DNA of 64,000 nt from Chryseobacterium sp. StRB126 (lineage in GTDB: Bacteria > Bacteroidota > Bacteroidia > Flavobacteriales > Weeksellaceae): positions 2,356,001-2,420,000 of the forward strand of contig NZ_AP014624.1 in the NCBI RefSeq assembly GCF_000829375.1, in the 5' to 3' direction. Numbering within the stretch: position 1 is the first letter of the stretch; every line of letters begins with the position of its first letter. The position numbers and the translations under genes were made by a program. The notes under the pieces were generated by a model. The model searched no databases, was not told the origin of the DNA, and saw nothing but the letters and a program-made list of their open reading frames with translations. Positions 17,838 to 27,509 of this stretch are shown one piece after another.

Positions 17838-18812
17838 CTAAGATCTGTTATCAAACAATTCATGCAGTTTTTTCTGCAGAACCTTTTTGTCGGGAAGCTG
17901 CGTTTTGTATTCAGAAACCATTGTCGGAGAAAGACTTCTACTCAGCGCATATTCTACTACTTCGCTGTCTTTGTCTTTACAAAGCAGTACGCCGATGCTT
18001 GGATTTTCGTTCTGACGTTTAATATCCCTGTCCAGCGCTTCCAGATAAAAGTTAAGCTGACCCAGATGTTCCGGTTTGAATTTATCTGCTTTCAGTTCGA
18101 AAGCGACAAGGCATTGCAGCCCCCTGTGGAAGAATAAGAGATCGATATAAAAATCAGAATTGCCGACCTGTACTTTGTACTCTTCGCTGATAAAAAGAAA
18201 ATCCCGTCCTAACTCCAGGATAAAATTTTTCATCTGTTCAATTAAACCTTTTTGGAGATCATTTTCATTGAATGTTTCAGGCAGATTTAAAAAGTCAAAT
18301 ACATAGCTGTCTTTAAATGTATTGACTATATCAGCGTTAGTTTCTCTCAACACTGTTGAGAGTTTTGAATTTCCGATCATCGTTCTTTCAAAAAGGCTGC
18401 TGGATATCTGTCTCTCTAACTCCCTGAAGCTATAATTTTCCTGTTTGGTCAACTTGATATAAAATTCCCTTTCCTCGATTGATTTACATCTGGAGAATAT
18501 GGACAGATTATGAGACCAGCTGATTTCTCTCAACAGTGTTGAGATTTTTGGAAATTCCTTGTAAGTCTCATAAAACTGCTTCATTCTCCAAAGATTCTTA
18601 TCCGAAAATCCTTTTAGTTCAGGTTCATGAGTCTGGATAAACTGAGAAAGTTCTTTAACCACAGATTGTCCCCATTCACTCAGCTCTACCTTTTTGCTGA
18701 TATACTCACCAATATTCCAGTATAGGTTGATGAGTTCCTCATTGACTTTTCTTATCGCATTGTTACGAGACTGTTTGATGAGCTCAATAATATCTGTGAA
18801 CCTTTTATCCAT
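17838..18812 (-). CDS. YhcG-family PD-(D/E)XK nuclease (DUF1016)
   Basis: 324 residues, full length for the family. The N-terminal DUF1016 helical domain (INLYWNIGEYISKK, GFSDKNLWRMKQFYETY, ISWSHN) precedes a PD-(D/E)XK core with FYIDLLFFHRGLQ and FELKADKFKPEHLGQLNFYLEALD. YhcG proteins are predicted nucleases, often mobile or linked with restriction systems. It stands alone and opposite to the tra genes between traD-like and traE, so it looks like an insertion in the transfer operon. Two 17-nt perfect palindromes lie inside it (18345-18361 and 18528-18544), encoding STVLRE and STLLRE. Confidence 0.88.
   Translation of the reverse strand: MDKRFTDIIELIKQSRNNAIRKVNEELINLYWNIGEYISKKVELSEWGQSVVKELSQFIQTHEPELKGFSDKNLWRMKQFYETYKEFPKISTLLREISWSHNLSIFSRCKSIEEREFYIKLTKQENYSFRELERQISSSLFERTMIGNSKLSTVLRETNADIVNTFKDSYVFDFLNLPETFNENDLQKGLIEQMKNFILELGRDFLFISEEYKVQVGNSDFYIDLLFFHRGLQCLVAFELKADKFKPEHLGQLNFYLEALDRDIKRQNENPSIGVLLCKDKDSEVVEYALSRSLSPTMVSEYKTQLPDKKVLQKKLHELFDNRS
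18345..18544. repeat. Pair of short palindromes inside yhcG
   Basis: TCTCAACACTGTTGAGA (18345-18361) and TCTCAACAGTGTTGAGA (18528-18544) are each odd palindromes with 8-bp arms, and are reverse complements of one another, 183 bp apart. The second falls right after the FYETYKEFPK segment, the same relative place where the truncated yhcG copy carries a 17-bp inverted repeat. Confidence 0.7.
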
Positions 18813-18999
18813 GATTTCTCTTTTTTGAAATTCCTTACAAATTTACAATTAATTATACAGGAATTCTGACTGGCGCACGGTTCTTTAACAGCCAAAAGAT
18901 TCCATCCAATGCCATTCCTGTTACTGAGTACCTAGACTCGGACATCTTTGTCTTCAAGCCCGTAAAGTGCGGGTTTGATAATCAAAAAATCTATTCATT

Positions 19000-19305
19000 A
19001 TGAAAAAACAAAGAAAAAAATTGCTGTATGCTGTTTTAACATTGGTAACAATTAATTCGGTATTCGGCCAAGGCAATGGTTCAGCTGGAATCAATGAGGC
19101 CACACAGATGGTCACCTCTTATTTTGAGCCGGCTACCCAATTAATTTACGCCATAGGTGCAGTAGTAGGATTGATTGGAGGTGTCAAGGTTTACAACAAG
19201 TTCAGCAGTGGTGATCCTGACACCAGTAAAACCGCTGCCAGCTGGTTCGGAGCATGTATCTTCTTAATTGTTGCCGCAACCATTCTTCGCTCATTCTTCC
19301 TTTAA
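19000..19305 (+). CDS. traE: TraE (DUF4134) pilin-like protein
   Basis: 101 residues: signal peptide ending near VFGQG, then two hydrophobic helices (LIYAIGAVVGLIGGVKVY and ACIFLIVAATILRSFFL) joined by a short SSGDPDTSKTAASWFG loop. This VirB2-like plan and the sequence match DUF4134, the likely pilus subunit of Bacteroidota type IV secretion. First gene of the late tra operon; the stop at 19305 touches the traF start. About 190 bases separate it from the reversed yhcG gene, room for a promoter of its own. Confidence 0.92.
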   Translation: MKKQRKKLLYAVLTLVTINSVFGQGNGSAGINEATQMVTSYFEPATQLIYAIGAVVGLIGGVKVYNKFSSGDPDTSKTAASWFGACIFLIVAATILRSFFL

Positions 19306-19647
19306 ATGACGACTATGAATACCTATCATATCAATAAAGGAATAGGAAGGAAGGTAGAATTTAAAGGGTTAAAAGCACAATACCTCTTTATCTTCAGTGG
19401 AGGACTCTTAGGAATATTGATCTGTGTCATGGTTATGTATATGGCTGGAGTTAATACGTATCTGTGTTTAATTCTCGGAGGAATCAGCAGTGGACTTCTT
19501 ACCTGGCAGACTTTCGCACTGAATAGAAAATACGGGGAACATGGTCTGATGAAATTAGGCGCACACAAGAAGCATCCGAAATATATCATCAGCCGTAAGA
19601 ATATTTACCGGTATCTGAAAATTAACCGTAAAAGAACAAACATATGA
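19306..19647 (+). CDS. traF: TraF (DUF4133) VirB3-like protein
   Basis: 113 residues, beginning directly at the traE stop. Two adjacent hydrophobic segments in the first half (YLFIFSGGLLGILICVMV and LCLILGGISSGLLTW) and a basic tail match DUF4133, the VirB3 counterpart that docks to the VirB4 ATPase. It overlaps traG by 4 bp. Confidence 0.9.
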   Translation: MTTMNTYHINKGIGRKVEFKGLKAQYLFIFSGGLLGILICVMVMYMAGVNTYLCLILGGISSGLLTWQTFALNRKYGEHGLMKLGAHKKHPKYIISRKNIYRYLKINRKRTNI

Positions 19648-22154
19648 GAAATTCTTCCAAGGTAGCCACTCTGGAAAGTAAATTTCCACTGTTGGCGATT
19701 GAAAATGATTGTATCATTTCAAAAGACGCTGATGTTACGGTTTGCTTTAAAGTCAGACTCCCCGAACTGTTTACTGTTGCTTCCGCTGAGTATGAAGCCA
19801 TGCATTCCGCTTGGTTCAAAGCGATTAAAACTTTACCGGATTTCACCATCGTTCACAAACAGGACTGGTTTATGAAAGAAAACTACAATCCTGATTTGTC
19901 ACAAGAAGACCAGAGTTTTCTTTCCAAATCATTTGAAAGGCATTTCAATGAGAGGCCCTTTTTAAATCATTACTGCTACCTGTTTATCACAAAAACAAGT
20001 AAGGAGAGAATGCGGATGCAGAGCAACTTTTCATCACTCTGTAAAGGAAAACTGATTCCAAAAGAGATTAAAGACAAAGAAGTCATTGGTCGTTTTCTTG
20101 AAGCGGTCGATCAGCTGGAGCGGATTATGAATGACAGCGGTTATATCCATTTGGAAAGGATGACAGAAGATGAGATATCGGGAACTTCCGAGAGGTCAGG
20201 ACTACTGGAACAGTATCTGACTCTATCCCGTGAAACCCATCCGTCATTACAGGATATCAAGTTAGGGTCGGAAGAAATGCGAATCGGTAATAACCGGATC
20301 ACTATGCACACCTTATCGGATACTGAGGATTTACCAGGCACTGTATCATCACACAGTCGTTATGAGAAATTAAGCACCGATCGCAGCGACTGTCTTTTAT
20401 CATTTGCTTCTCCGGTGGGACTTCTGCTCAGTTGTAATCATATTTATAATCAATATCTGTTCATCGACAACAGTGATGAGAATCTGAACAAGTTTGAAAA
20501 ATCTGCAAGGAATATGCATTCTCTGGCAAGATACAGCAGAGCCAATCAGATCAATAAAGAATGGATAGAAAAGTATTTAAATGAAGCACACTCTTATGGT
20601 CTTCAATCTATCCGCGCTCATTTTAACGTGATGTCATGGTCTGATAATTCTGCTGAGCTCAAACAATTAAAAAATGATACGGGTAGTGCTCTAGCCTTGA
20701 TGGAATGTAAGCCCCGTCATAATACCACGGATACCGCTACTTTATATTGGGCTGGAATACCTGGTAATGCAGGAGATTTTCCGAGTGAAGAAAGCTTTTA
20801 CACATTTATTGAACCTGCTCTATGTTTTTTTACAGAGGAAACCAACTATAAGGATTCACCATCACCTTTTGGGATCAAGATGGCTGACCGCCTAACGGGA
20901 AAGCCTATTCATCTGGATATTTCAGATTTGCCGATGAAACAGGGAATTATAACCAATAGAAATAAGTTTATCCTTGGTCCTTCAGGAAGTGGGAAATCTT
21001 TCTTCACCAATCATATGGTAAGACAATATTATGAGCAGGGATCGCATGTCCTTCTTGTAGATACCGGAAATTCCTATCAGGGATTATGTGAACTCATTAA
21101 AGGAAAGACCAAAGGAGAGGACGGGGTTTATTTTACTTATACCGAGGACAATCCTATTGCTTTCAATCCATTCTATACTGATGACGGCGTTTTTGACATT
21201 GAAAAAAGGGAGAGTATAAAAACATTGATTCTGACCCTGTGGAAAAGAGACGATGAACCACCAACCCGTTCAGAGGAGGTGGCACTCTCCAATGCAGTCA
21301 GCGGATATATCGAAAGAATTAAAACCGATGATCAGCATCCTTCTTTCAACGGATTCTATGAGTACGTCAAAGATGATTATCAGAAAGTATTGGAGCAAAA
21401 GAAAGTCAGGGAAAAAGACTTTGATATTGCCAACTTTCTTAATGTGCTGGAACCTTACTATAGAGGAGGAGAGTATGACTATCTGCTCAATTCAGAAAAG
21501 CAGCTGGACTTGTTATCCAAGCGTTTCATCGTATTTGAAATCGATGCCATTAAAGATCATAAAATTCTGTTCCCCATTGTGACGATTATCATAATGGAAG
21601 TCTTCATCAATAAGATGCGAAGGCTCAAAGGAATCAGAAAACTCATCCTCATCGAAGAAGCCTGGAAAGCCATTGCCAAAGAAGGGATGGCAGAATACAT
21701 TAAGTATTTGTTCAAAACGGTAAGGAAATTTTTCGGAGAAGCCATTGTGGTAACTCAGGAAGTTGATGATATCATTCAGTCACCGATTGTGAAAGAAAGT
21801 ATCATTAATAATTCGGATTGTAAGATTCTTCTTGACCAAAGGAAGTATATGAACAAGTTCGATGATATTCAGGCGATGCTGGGATTGACTTATAAAGAAA
21901 AGTCCCAGGTGCTGTCGATCAATATGAACAACGATCCGAGAAGATTGTATAAAGAAGTCTGGATTGGACTGGGTGGAACGTACTCTGCAGTCTATGCCAC
22001 TGAAGTTTCTACCGAAGAATATCTGGCATATACTACAGAAGAAACGGAAAAGATGGAAGTGATGAATCTTGCATCGGAACTTGACGGCAATGTCGAACAT
22101 GCCATCAAGAGGATTTCTCTTAAGAGAATTAAATCGAATAGAAAAGACCATTAA
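19644..22154 (+). CDS. traG: TraG, VirB4-type conjugation ATPase
   Basis: 836 residues, the usual size for the family. N-terminal DUF3875-like region (SKVATLESKFPLLAIE), then the P-loop GPSGSGKS at residues 445-452 and a Walker B LILIEEAWKAIA. It powers pilus building and transfer at the inner membrane. Overlaps traF by 4 bp and is followed by traI 21 bp later. Confidence 0.95.
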   Translation: MRNSSKVATLESKFPLLAIENDCIISKDADVTVCFKVRLPELFTVASAEYEAMHSAWFKAIKTLPDFTIVHKQDWFMKENYNPDLSQEDQSFLSKSFERHFNERPFLNHYCYLFITKTSKERMRMQSNFSSLCKGKLIPKEIKDKEVIGRFLEAVDQLERIMNDSGYIHLERMTEDEISGTSERSGLLEQYLTLSRETHPSLQDIKLGSEEMRIGNNRITMHTLSDTEDLPGTVSSHSRYEKLSTDRSDCLLSFASPVGLLLSCNHIYNQYLFIDNSDENLNKFEKSARNMHSLARYSRANQINKEWIEKYLNEAHSYGLQSIRAHFNVMSWSDNSAELKQLKNDTGSALALMECKPRHNTTDTATLYWAGIPGNAGDFPSEESFYTFIEPALCFFTEETNYKDSPSPFGIKMADRLTGKPIHLDISDLPMKQGIITNRNKFILGPSGSGKSFFTNHMVRQYYEQGSHVLLVDTGNSYQGLCELIKGKTKGEDGVYFTYTEDNPIAFNPFYTDDGVFDIEKRESIKTLILTLWKRDDEPPTRSEEVALSNAVSGYIERIKTDDQHPSFNGFYEYVKDDYQKVLEQKKVREKDFDIANFLNVLEPYYRGGEYDYLLNSEKQLDLLSKRFIVFEIDAIKDHKILFPIVTIIIMEVFINKMRRLKGIRKLILIEEAWKAIAKEGMAEYIKYLFKTVRKFFGEAIVVTQEVDDIIQSPIVKESIINNSDCKILLDQRKYMNKFDDIQAMLGLTYKEKSQVLSINMNNDPRRLYKEVWIGLGGTYSAVYATEVSTEEYLAYTTEETEKMEVMNLASELDGNVEHAIKRISLKRIKSNRKDH

Positions 22155-22175
22155 ATCATTTAAAAATGTACAACA

Positions 22176-22808
22176 ATGAAAAATTTAATCATTAAAACCT
22201 TAATGGTAGCATTCTTTGCTACCGTAACCTATACAAAAGCACAATTTGTCGTAACAGACCCTGCAAACCTGGCTTCGGGAATTTTGAACTCAGCCAATGA
22301 AATTGTACAGACTTCTTCAACGGTATCTAACGTTGTTAAGAACTTCAATGAAGTTAAGAAAGTGTATGAACAGGGTAAAGAGTATTATGACCAGCTGAAA
22401 GCTATTAATAATCTGGTCAAAGATGCCAGAAAGGTTCAGCAGACTGTCCTTTTAGTGGGTGATGTTTCTGAGATGTATGTGAATAATTTCGGTAAAATGC
22501 TGAATGACCCCAATTTTAATGCTCAGGAATTAGCTTCCATTGCCAATGGTTATTCTGCGCTTCTTACGGAGAGCACGGAGCTATTGAAAGAACTCAAAGA
22601 GATCATCACTTCTAACGGTCTTTCTCTGAATGATAAAGAAAGGATGGATGTTGTTGACCGGGTTTATAAAGAGGTCAAAGCGTATCATAATCTGGTACGA
22701 TACTATACCAACAAGAATATTTCGGTCAGTTATCTCAGAGCAAAAAAACAGAACAATACCCAAAGGGTGCTGGATCTTTACGGAACCTCCAATCAAAAAT
22801 ACTGGTAA
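22176..22808 (+). CDS. traI: TraI (DUF4141) VirB5-like exported protein
   Basis: 210 residues with a cleavable signal peptide (to about TKAQ) and a helical, coiled-coil-prone body (VKNFNEVKKVYEQGKEYYDQL). This fits DUF4141, thought to be the minor pilus component. The traJ start lies one base past its stop. No traH-like gene lies between traG and traI. Confidence 0.88.
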   Translation: MKNLIIKTLMVAFFATVTYTKAQFVVTDPANLASGILNSANEIVQTSSTVSNVVKNFNEVKKVYEQGKEYYDQLKAINNLVKDARKVQQTVLLVGDVSEMYVNNFGKMLNDPNFNAQELASIANGYSALLTESTELLKELKEIITSNGLSLNDKERMDVVDRVYKEVKAYHNLVRYYTNKNISVSYLRAKKQNNTQRVLDLYGTSNQKYW

Positions 22809-22809
22809 G

Positions 22810-23802
22810 ATGGAACCGAATAACTTACACGAAGTACTTCGTTCCGTTTATGAGGAAATGATGCCGATGTGCGCTGATATGGCTGCTGTGGCAAAAGGGG
22901 TCGCCGGATTAGGCGCTTTATTCTATGTAGCACTAAAAGTCTGGCAGTCATTGAGTCGTGCAGAATCGATTGATTTGTTTCCCATGCTGAGACCTTTTGC
23001 CATAGGCATCTGCATTATGTTTTTTACCACATTGGTTTTAGGAAGTCTTAATGGGGTAATGAGTCCCATCGTTCAGGGAAGCCATTCAACGCTGGAGAAT
23101 CAGGTCTTGGATATGAACGAGCTGCAGCAGAAAAAGAATCTTTTAGAACGAGAAGCGATGCTCAGGAATCCGGAGATGGCTTACCTTATTTCAAACGAAG
23201 AATTTGACAAGAAGCTGGAAGAGCTCGGATGGTCACCATCGGATCTGGTCACGATGTCCGGAATGTATATTGAACGAGAAATGTTTGCCATCAAGAAAGA
23301 TATCAGAGATGGTTTTCGTGAATTTCTTGAAATTCTGTTTCAATCGGCAGCCTTAGTTATTGATACCATCAGAACCTTCTTTCTGATTGTCCTTTCAATA
23401 TTAGGACCTATCGCATTTGCCATTTCTGTATGGGATGGTTTCCAAACTACTTTAACTCAATGGTTGACGAGATATGTTAGTGTTTATCTATGGCTTCCTG
23501 TTGCTGATATATTCAGTGCCATTCTTGCCAAGATGCAAACCTTGATCTTAGAACGGGATATCGAGATGCTCGCAGATCCCACCTTTATTCCTGATACCTC
23601 CAATACGGTATACATCATCTATATGGTAATTGGGATCATCGGTTATTTTACGGTACCGACGGTAACAGGCTGGGTGATTCAGGCAGGAGGCGCAGGCAAT
23701 TTTATACGTAATGTAAACCAAACTGCCACGAAATCAGGTAATGTTGCGGGAGCAGCAGTAGGTTCTGCCACAGGAAATATTTCGGGAAGATTATTAAAAT
23801 AA
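22810..23802 (+). CDS. traJ: TraJ, VirB6-like polytopic membrane protein
   Basis: 330 residues from the ATG at 22810; an upstream in-frame ATG at 22630 lies inside traI and is rejected because the family starts at MEPNNLHEVLRSVYEEM. Several hydrophobic helices (for example GALFYVALKVW, IGICIMFFTTLVLGSL, TFFLIVLSILGPIAF) and a glycine/alanine-rich tail are typical. It forms part of the inner-membrane channel. Confidence 0.92.
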   Translation: MEPNNLHEVLRSVYEEMMPMCADMAAVAKGVAGLGALFYVALKVWQSLSRAESIDLFPMLRPFAIGICIMFFTTLVLGSLNGVMSPIVQGSHSTLENQVLDMNELQQKKNLLEREAMLRNPEMAYLISNEEFDKKLEELGWSPSDLVTMSGMYIEREMFAIKKDIRDGFREFLEILFQSAALVIDTIRTFFLIVLSILGPIAFAISVWDGFQTTLTQWLTRYVSVYLWLPVADIFSAILAKMQTLILERDIEMLADPTFIPDTSNTVYIIYMVIGIIGYFTVPTVTGWVIQAGGAGNFIRNVNQTATKSGNVAGAAVGSATGNISGRLLK

Positions 23803-23814
23803 AAATACAGTTCT

Positions 23815-24438
23815 ATGGAATTTAAAACGTTAAGAAATATTGAGAGCAGCTTCAAGCAGATCCGTTTGTTTACATTCGTTTTTGCGGTGTTGTGTTTTGG
23901 AGTGGTAGGTGTAGTTGTCTTTAAATCCTACCAGTTTGCCGAAGAGCAGCGTCAAAAGATCTATGTGCTGGATAACGGCAAATCATTGATGGTAGCCCTT
24001 TCACAGGATATGTCGATCAACAGACCTGTAGAAGCAAGAGAGCATGTGAGACGATTTCACGAATTATTCTTCACCATTGCCCCAGATAAGAATGCTATTG
24101 AAAGTAATGTCAAAAGGGCTTTCAATTTAGCTGACCAATCTGCCTTCAATTACTATAAAGACCTTCAGGAAAAAGGTTACTATAACAGAATCATTTCAGG
24201 TAATATCCAGCAGAGAGTTGAGGTAGACAGTGTCGTTGCCAACTTTGATAGTTATCCCTATGACGTAAAAACTTATGCAAGACAATTCATTATCAGATCC
24301 AGTAATCTTACCATCCGGAATTTAATTACCAACTGTTCATTGGTTAATTCTGTACGGTCTGACAGCAATCCTCAGGGATTTATCATTGAAAAATTCAACG
24401 TGCTTGAAAATAGAGATGTCGAAACTGTTGAACGCTAA
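23815..24438 (+). CDS. traK: TraK, VirB8-like membrane protein
   Basis: 207 residues: MEFKTLRNIESSFKQIR, one membrane helix (LFTFVFAVLCFGVVGVVVF) and a periplasmic domain (VEVDSVVANFDSYPYDVKTY). This is the standard TraK, a VirB8-type scaffold linking inner-membrane parts. Separated by 12 bp from traJ and 10 bp from traL. Confidence 0.93.
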   Translation: MEFKTLRNIESSFKQIRLFTFVFAVLCFGVVGVVVFKSYQFAEEQRQKIYVLDNGKSLMVALSQDMSINRPVEAREHVRRFHELFFTIAPDKNAIESNVKRAFNLADQSAFNYYKDLQEKGYYNRIISGNIQQRVEVDSVVANFDSYPYDVKTYARQFIIRSSNLTIRNLITNCSLVNSVRSDSNPQGFIIEKFNVLENRDVETVER

Positions 24439-24448
24439 TAAGACCGAT

Positions 24449-24718
24449 ATGAAAAAACTAAGAGATACACTCGAAAATTATGTTGTAAAGATTGATAAAC
24501 ACTGGAAATCTCTTCCGGTAGAGCGACAAAAATTCCTGGCCAAGGTTTTCTTTGGTGGTTATGTTTTGATAACTATCATCGTCATTGTCAATATCTGTAT
24601 TTCTACAGGTCAAAGAAGTAATACCATTTCTATCAATCATATTGACGGCATTTCTAAGAAACCTATCGAAAAAGGATCGAAGCATAATGAAATAGTAAAC
24701 TCATACACTAAAAAATAG
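24449..24718 (+). CDS. traL: TraL (DUF3989) small membrane protein
   Basis: 89 residues from the ATG at 24449; an in-frame start at 24386 would overlap traK by 53 bp and adds sequence unlike the family. One central hydrophobic helix (VFFGGYVLITIIVIVNICI) flanked by a basic N-terminal part and a polar tail matches DUF3989/TraL. Its exact role in the transfer machine is not known. Confidence 0.85.
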   Translation: MKKLRDTLENYVVKIDKHWKSLPVERQKFLAKVFFGGYVLITIIVIVNICISTGQRSNTISINHIDGISKKPIEKGSKHNEIVNSYTKK

Positions 24719-24721
24719 AAT

Positions 24722-26020
24722 ATGAAAGATTCAGAGAAAATTAGAGTGACAGAAAATGATCTCTCCCAAAATTCTAACGGAGTGAATGATCATCCCAAGG
24801 CTCAATGGGAAAGATTAAAGAAACCTTTCATCTACTTTTTGATGGCTGCTATATGTGCATCGTGCTTTTATCTGATCTTTAAGTCCAAAACCGATCATAC
24901 CACTGTTGAAGAGGCCGGATTTAATGCAGCTATTCCACAGGCAAAAGACGGTCAATTGCAGTCTGATAAGCAAAAGGCTTATGAGCAGCAGTTATTAGAG
25001 CAAAAGAATGAAGAAAAGAGAAATTCAATAACAACTTTATCAGATTACTGGAATGACCAGAACGGTGTAAACTATAATAGCAACCCACCTTCTTCAACAT
25101 CCAATAGAAGTGTTCTTCAGCAATCCGATCAGAATGCTCTGAACAGTTATCGAAATGCACAGCAGACCTTAAGCTCATTCTATAATCGGGATAATCAGGA
25201 GGTCAATAACCTAAGGAAAGAAATTTCAAGGCTAAAGAATGAGTCAATGCAAAATCATGCTGTTCCTGTGGGTCTGGGAATGAACGACCAGTTAGAGCTC
25301 ATGGAAAAATCGTATCAAATGGCTGCTAAGTATCTTCCAACGACGCCAAAGCAGGAAAAACCAGCAGAAAAAGAAGAGGTCGAAAAGTCAACGGAAAAGA
25401 AGGTTAAATTGACTTCAGCAATACCGGTACGTTCCAATGTTGTTTCCTCATTATACAGAGACCAGTCGGATAGTGCTTTTATCGCAGGTTTGAATCAGAA
25501 TAGATTTTATGACAGTCAAAATGATTCAGAAAACTCAGTTCAAACAAAAAATGCAATAAGAGGTGTAGTCTATGAAACTAAGACTTTGGTCAACGAAAGT
25601 ACATTATCTATAAGGCTTTCAGAAGCCATGAAAGTCGGAAGAGCTGAAATTCCAATAGGGAGTTTACTGATTGCAGTAAGCAAATTTCAGGGTGGGAGGC
25701 TTCAGTTAAAAATATCTTCCATTCAATCTCAAGGTAATATCTATCCTGTAGAAATCAATGTTTATGACACTGACGGTCAGATGGGATTGTATGTTCCTTA
25801 TTCAGCGGAGCAGAATGCGGTAAGCGATATTGTAGCTAATATGAGCCAGGCTTCAGGCACTAATATTATGATGACTCAATCAGCAGAACAACAGATTGCA
25901 ACTGATCTGAGCAGGGGAGTAGTACAGGGACTGTCGGGTTATTTTCAGAAGAGAGTCAGACAATTGAAAGTAACTGTAAAAGCTGGCCATCAAGTCTTAC
26001 TCTTACCCAAAAATAACTAA
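24722..26020 (+). CDS. traM: TraM, VirB10-like conjugation protein
   Basis: 432 residues: cytosolic N-terminus, one membrane helix near residues 35-52 (YFLMAAICASCFYLIF), a long Gln/Asn/Ser-rich linker, and a conserved C-terminal domain (IRGVVYETKTLVNESTLSIR to LKVTVKAGHQVLLLP). The conjugative-transposon TraM family spans the periplasm like VirB10. Three bases after traL. Confidence 0.93.
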   Translation: MKDSEKIRVTENDLSQNSNGVNDHPKAQWERLKKPFIYFLMAAICASCFYLIFKSKTDHTTVEEAGFNAAIPQAKDGQLQSDKQKAYEQQLLEQKNEEKRNSITTLSDYWNDQNGVNYNSNPPSSTSNRSVLQQSDQNALNSYRNAQQTLSSFYNRDNQEVNNLRKEISRLKNESMQNHAVPVGLGMNDQLELMEKSYQMAAKYLPTTPKQEKPAEKEEVEKSTEKKVKLTSAIPVRSNVVSSLYRDQSDSAFIAGLNQNRFYDSQNDSENSVQTKNAIRGVVYETKTLVNESTLSIRLSEAMKVGRAEIPIGSLLIAVSKFQGGRLQLKISSIQSQGNIYPVEINVYDTDGQMGLYVPYSAEQNAVSDIVANMSQASGTNIMMTQSAEQQIATDLSRGVVQGLSGYFQKRVRQLKVTVKAGHQVLLLPKNN

Positions 26021-26035
26021 TCAAAAAAAATAAAA

Positions 26036-26935
26036 ATGAATACACAAAAGAGTCATTATATTCTCATTATGCTATTACTTTTATTAGTAAGCAAGGCATT
26101 TGGGCAGGATTCCGTGACAACCTATTATTCCTTGGAAGAGGGAAAATTAGAGCCTTTCAGGATACAAGTTACCTACAATAAAACCAGCTATCTGATATTT
26201 CCTACATCAATACGATATGTTGACCTGGGAAGTGATCTCTTGGTTGCCAATAAGGCAGATCCTATAGGAAACGTTCTTCGGGTTAAGTCAGCCGTCAGGG
26301 ATTTTGAAGAAGAAACTAATTTTTCGGTCATTACTGAAGATGGAAAATTTTACAGTTTTGACGCATCCTACAGTTCTTATCCCGATATACTCAGCTATGA
26401 TTTAGTAAAACTTCAGAGAGGTATGGAGCGACAGTATGCTGATGTATTATTTGAAGATCTTAAAGGAAGCTCAACTTCTCTCACCTGGCTTATTATGGAA
26501 AATCTTTACAGGAAAAGCAACAGAACTATTAAGCATATTGCTTCGAAAAGTTATGGAATTGAGTTTTCAGTCAGGGCGCTGCACGTTAATGACAGCAAGT
26601 TTTATTTCACATTGCAGGTTAAGAATCAAAGTAATGTGGGGTATGCTATTGAATGGGTCAATTTTAAAATTGTCGATAAAAAGAACTTAAAGCGAACGGT
26701 CGTTCAGGATAAGATTTTAGAGCAGGTTCGTACCTATTTCCCGGAAAGGATAATAGCTGATCATTCAGATAGTAAAGGGATTTATATGCTTGATCAGTTT
26801 ACGCTCTTAAAAGATCAGGTTTTGGAGATTGAAATTCTGGAAAAGAACGGGGGAAGGCATTTGAAAGTACAGCTTGAAAATGAAGATATTGTTCATGCAA
26901 GATTGATAAATAGTTTAACCATTAAAACGGAGTAA
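26036..26935 (+). CDS. traN: TraN (DUF4138), VirB9-like outer channel protein
   Basis: 299 residues with a signal peptide ending near KAFGQ. Conserved segments include YNKTSYLIFPTSIRYVDLGS and LVANKADPIGNVLRVKSA, characteristic of DUF4138/TraN. Such proteins partner TraM at the outer membrane. Starts 15 bp after traM and ends one base before traO. Confidence 0.93.
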   Translation: MNTQKSHYILIMLLLLLVSKAFGQDSVTTYYSLEEGKLEPFRIQVTYNKTSYLIFPTSIRYVDLGSDLLVANKADPIGNVLRVKSAVRDFEEETNFSVITEDGKFYSFDASYSSYPDILSYDLVKLQRGMERQYADVLFEDLKGSSTSLTWLIMENLYRKSNRTIKHIASKSYGIEFSVRALHVNDSKFYFTLQVKNQSNVGYAIEWVNFKIVDKKNLKRTVVQDKILEQVRTYFPERIIADHSDSKGIYMLDQFTLLKDQVLEIEILEKNGGRHLKVQLENEDIVHARLINSLTIKTE

Positions 26936-26936
26936 G

Positions 26937-27497
26937 ATGCACAACATATTTTTAACAATCATCTTAACGATGATAATGGGTAGCAAAATATTTGCTCAAC
27001 AGATGATTCCCAAGCAAATTGGTATTGAATTTACCTATTCGGTATTTCCAAAATCTCCAGAAAAGCAAAATTATATGTTTAGTACGGGGCTTGTTTCTTA
27101 CTCGAAGAATGGTAATTACTTTTTTGGACTGACAGAATTTAGCAGAAAATATTATAAATACACTAGCTGCGATATTCCGATAGATACGTTTCTGCTTAAC
27201 GGTGGTTACAGTTTTTATCTATGGGGAGACTTCATGCGAAATGTCAATCTTAATCTGGGAATTGGAGGTCTTGTTGGTTATGAACAGGTTAATAGAGGCA
27301 ATGAATTGCTATATGACGGTTCAATGTTAACAGCAACGGATAATTTTATTTATGGAGCAAATGGTAAGCTATCTATTGAAAGCTATCTGACCGAGCATTT
27401 AGTTTTCCTGGTCAACGGACAACTTCGCTTTTTGAAAAATAGCCAAATGGCTAATTTTCACTCTCTGTTGGGGGTTGGAATAAGATATAATTTCTAA
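26937..27497 (+). CDS. traO: TraO conjugal transfer protein
   Basis: 186 residues, signal peptide to about KIFAQ, then a beta-rich outer-membrane-like body with alternating aromatic residues and a terminal Phe (VGIRYNF). The position after traN and the layout match TraO. Probably an outer-membrane barrel of about eight strands; its role in transfer is not established. Confidence 0.85.
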   Translation: MHNIFLTIILTMIMGSKIFAQQMIPKQIGIEFTYSVFPKSPEKQNYMFSTGLVSYSKNGNYFFGLTEFSRKYYKYTSCDIPIDTFLLNGGYSFYLWGDFMRNVNLNLGIGGLVGYEQVNRGNELLYDGSMLTATDNFIYGANGKLSIESYLTEHLVFLVNGQLRFLKNSQMANFHSLLGVGIRYNF

Positions 27498-27509
27498 AAA
27501 TAATGAAAA

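Noticed and set aside
22630..22809. Longer start for traJ inside traI
   Set aside because: Overlaps traI by 180 bp; the ATG at 22810 gives the family-typical N-terminus.
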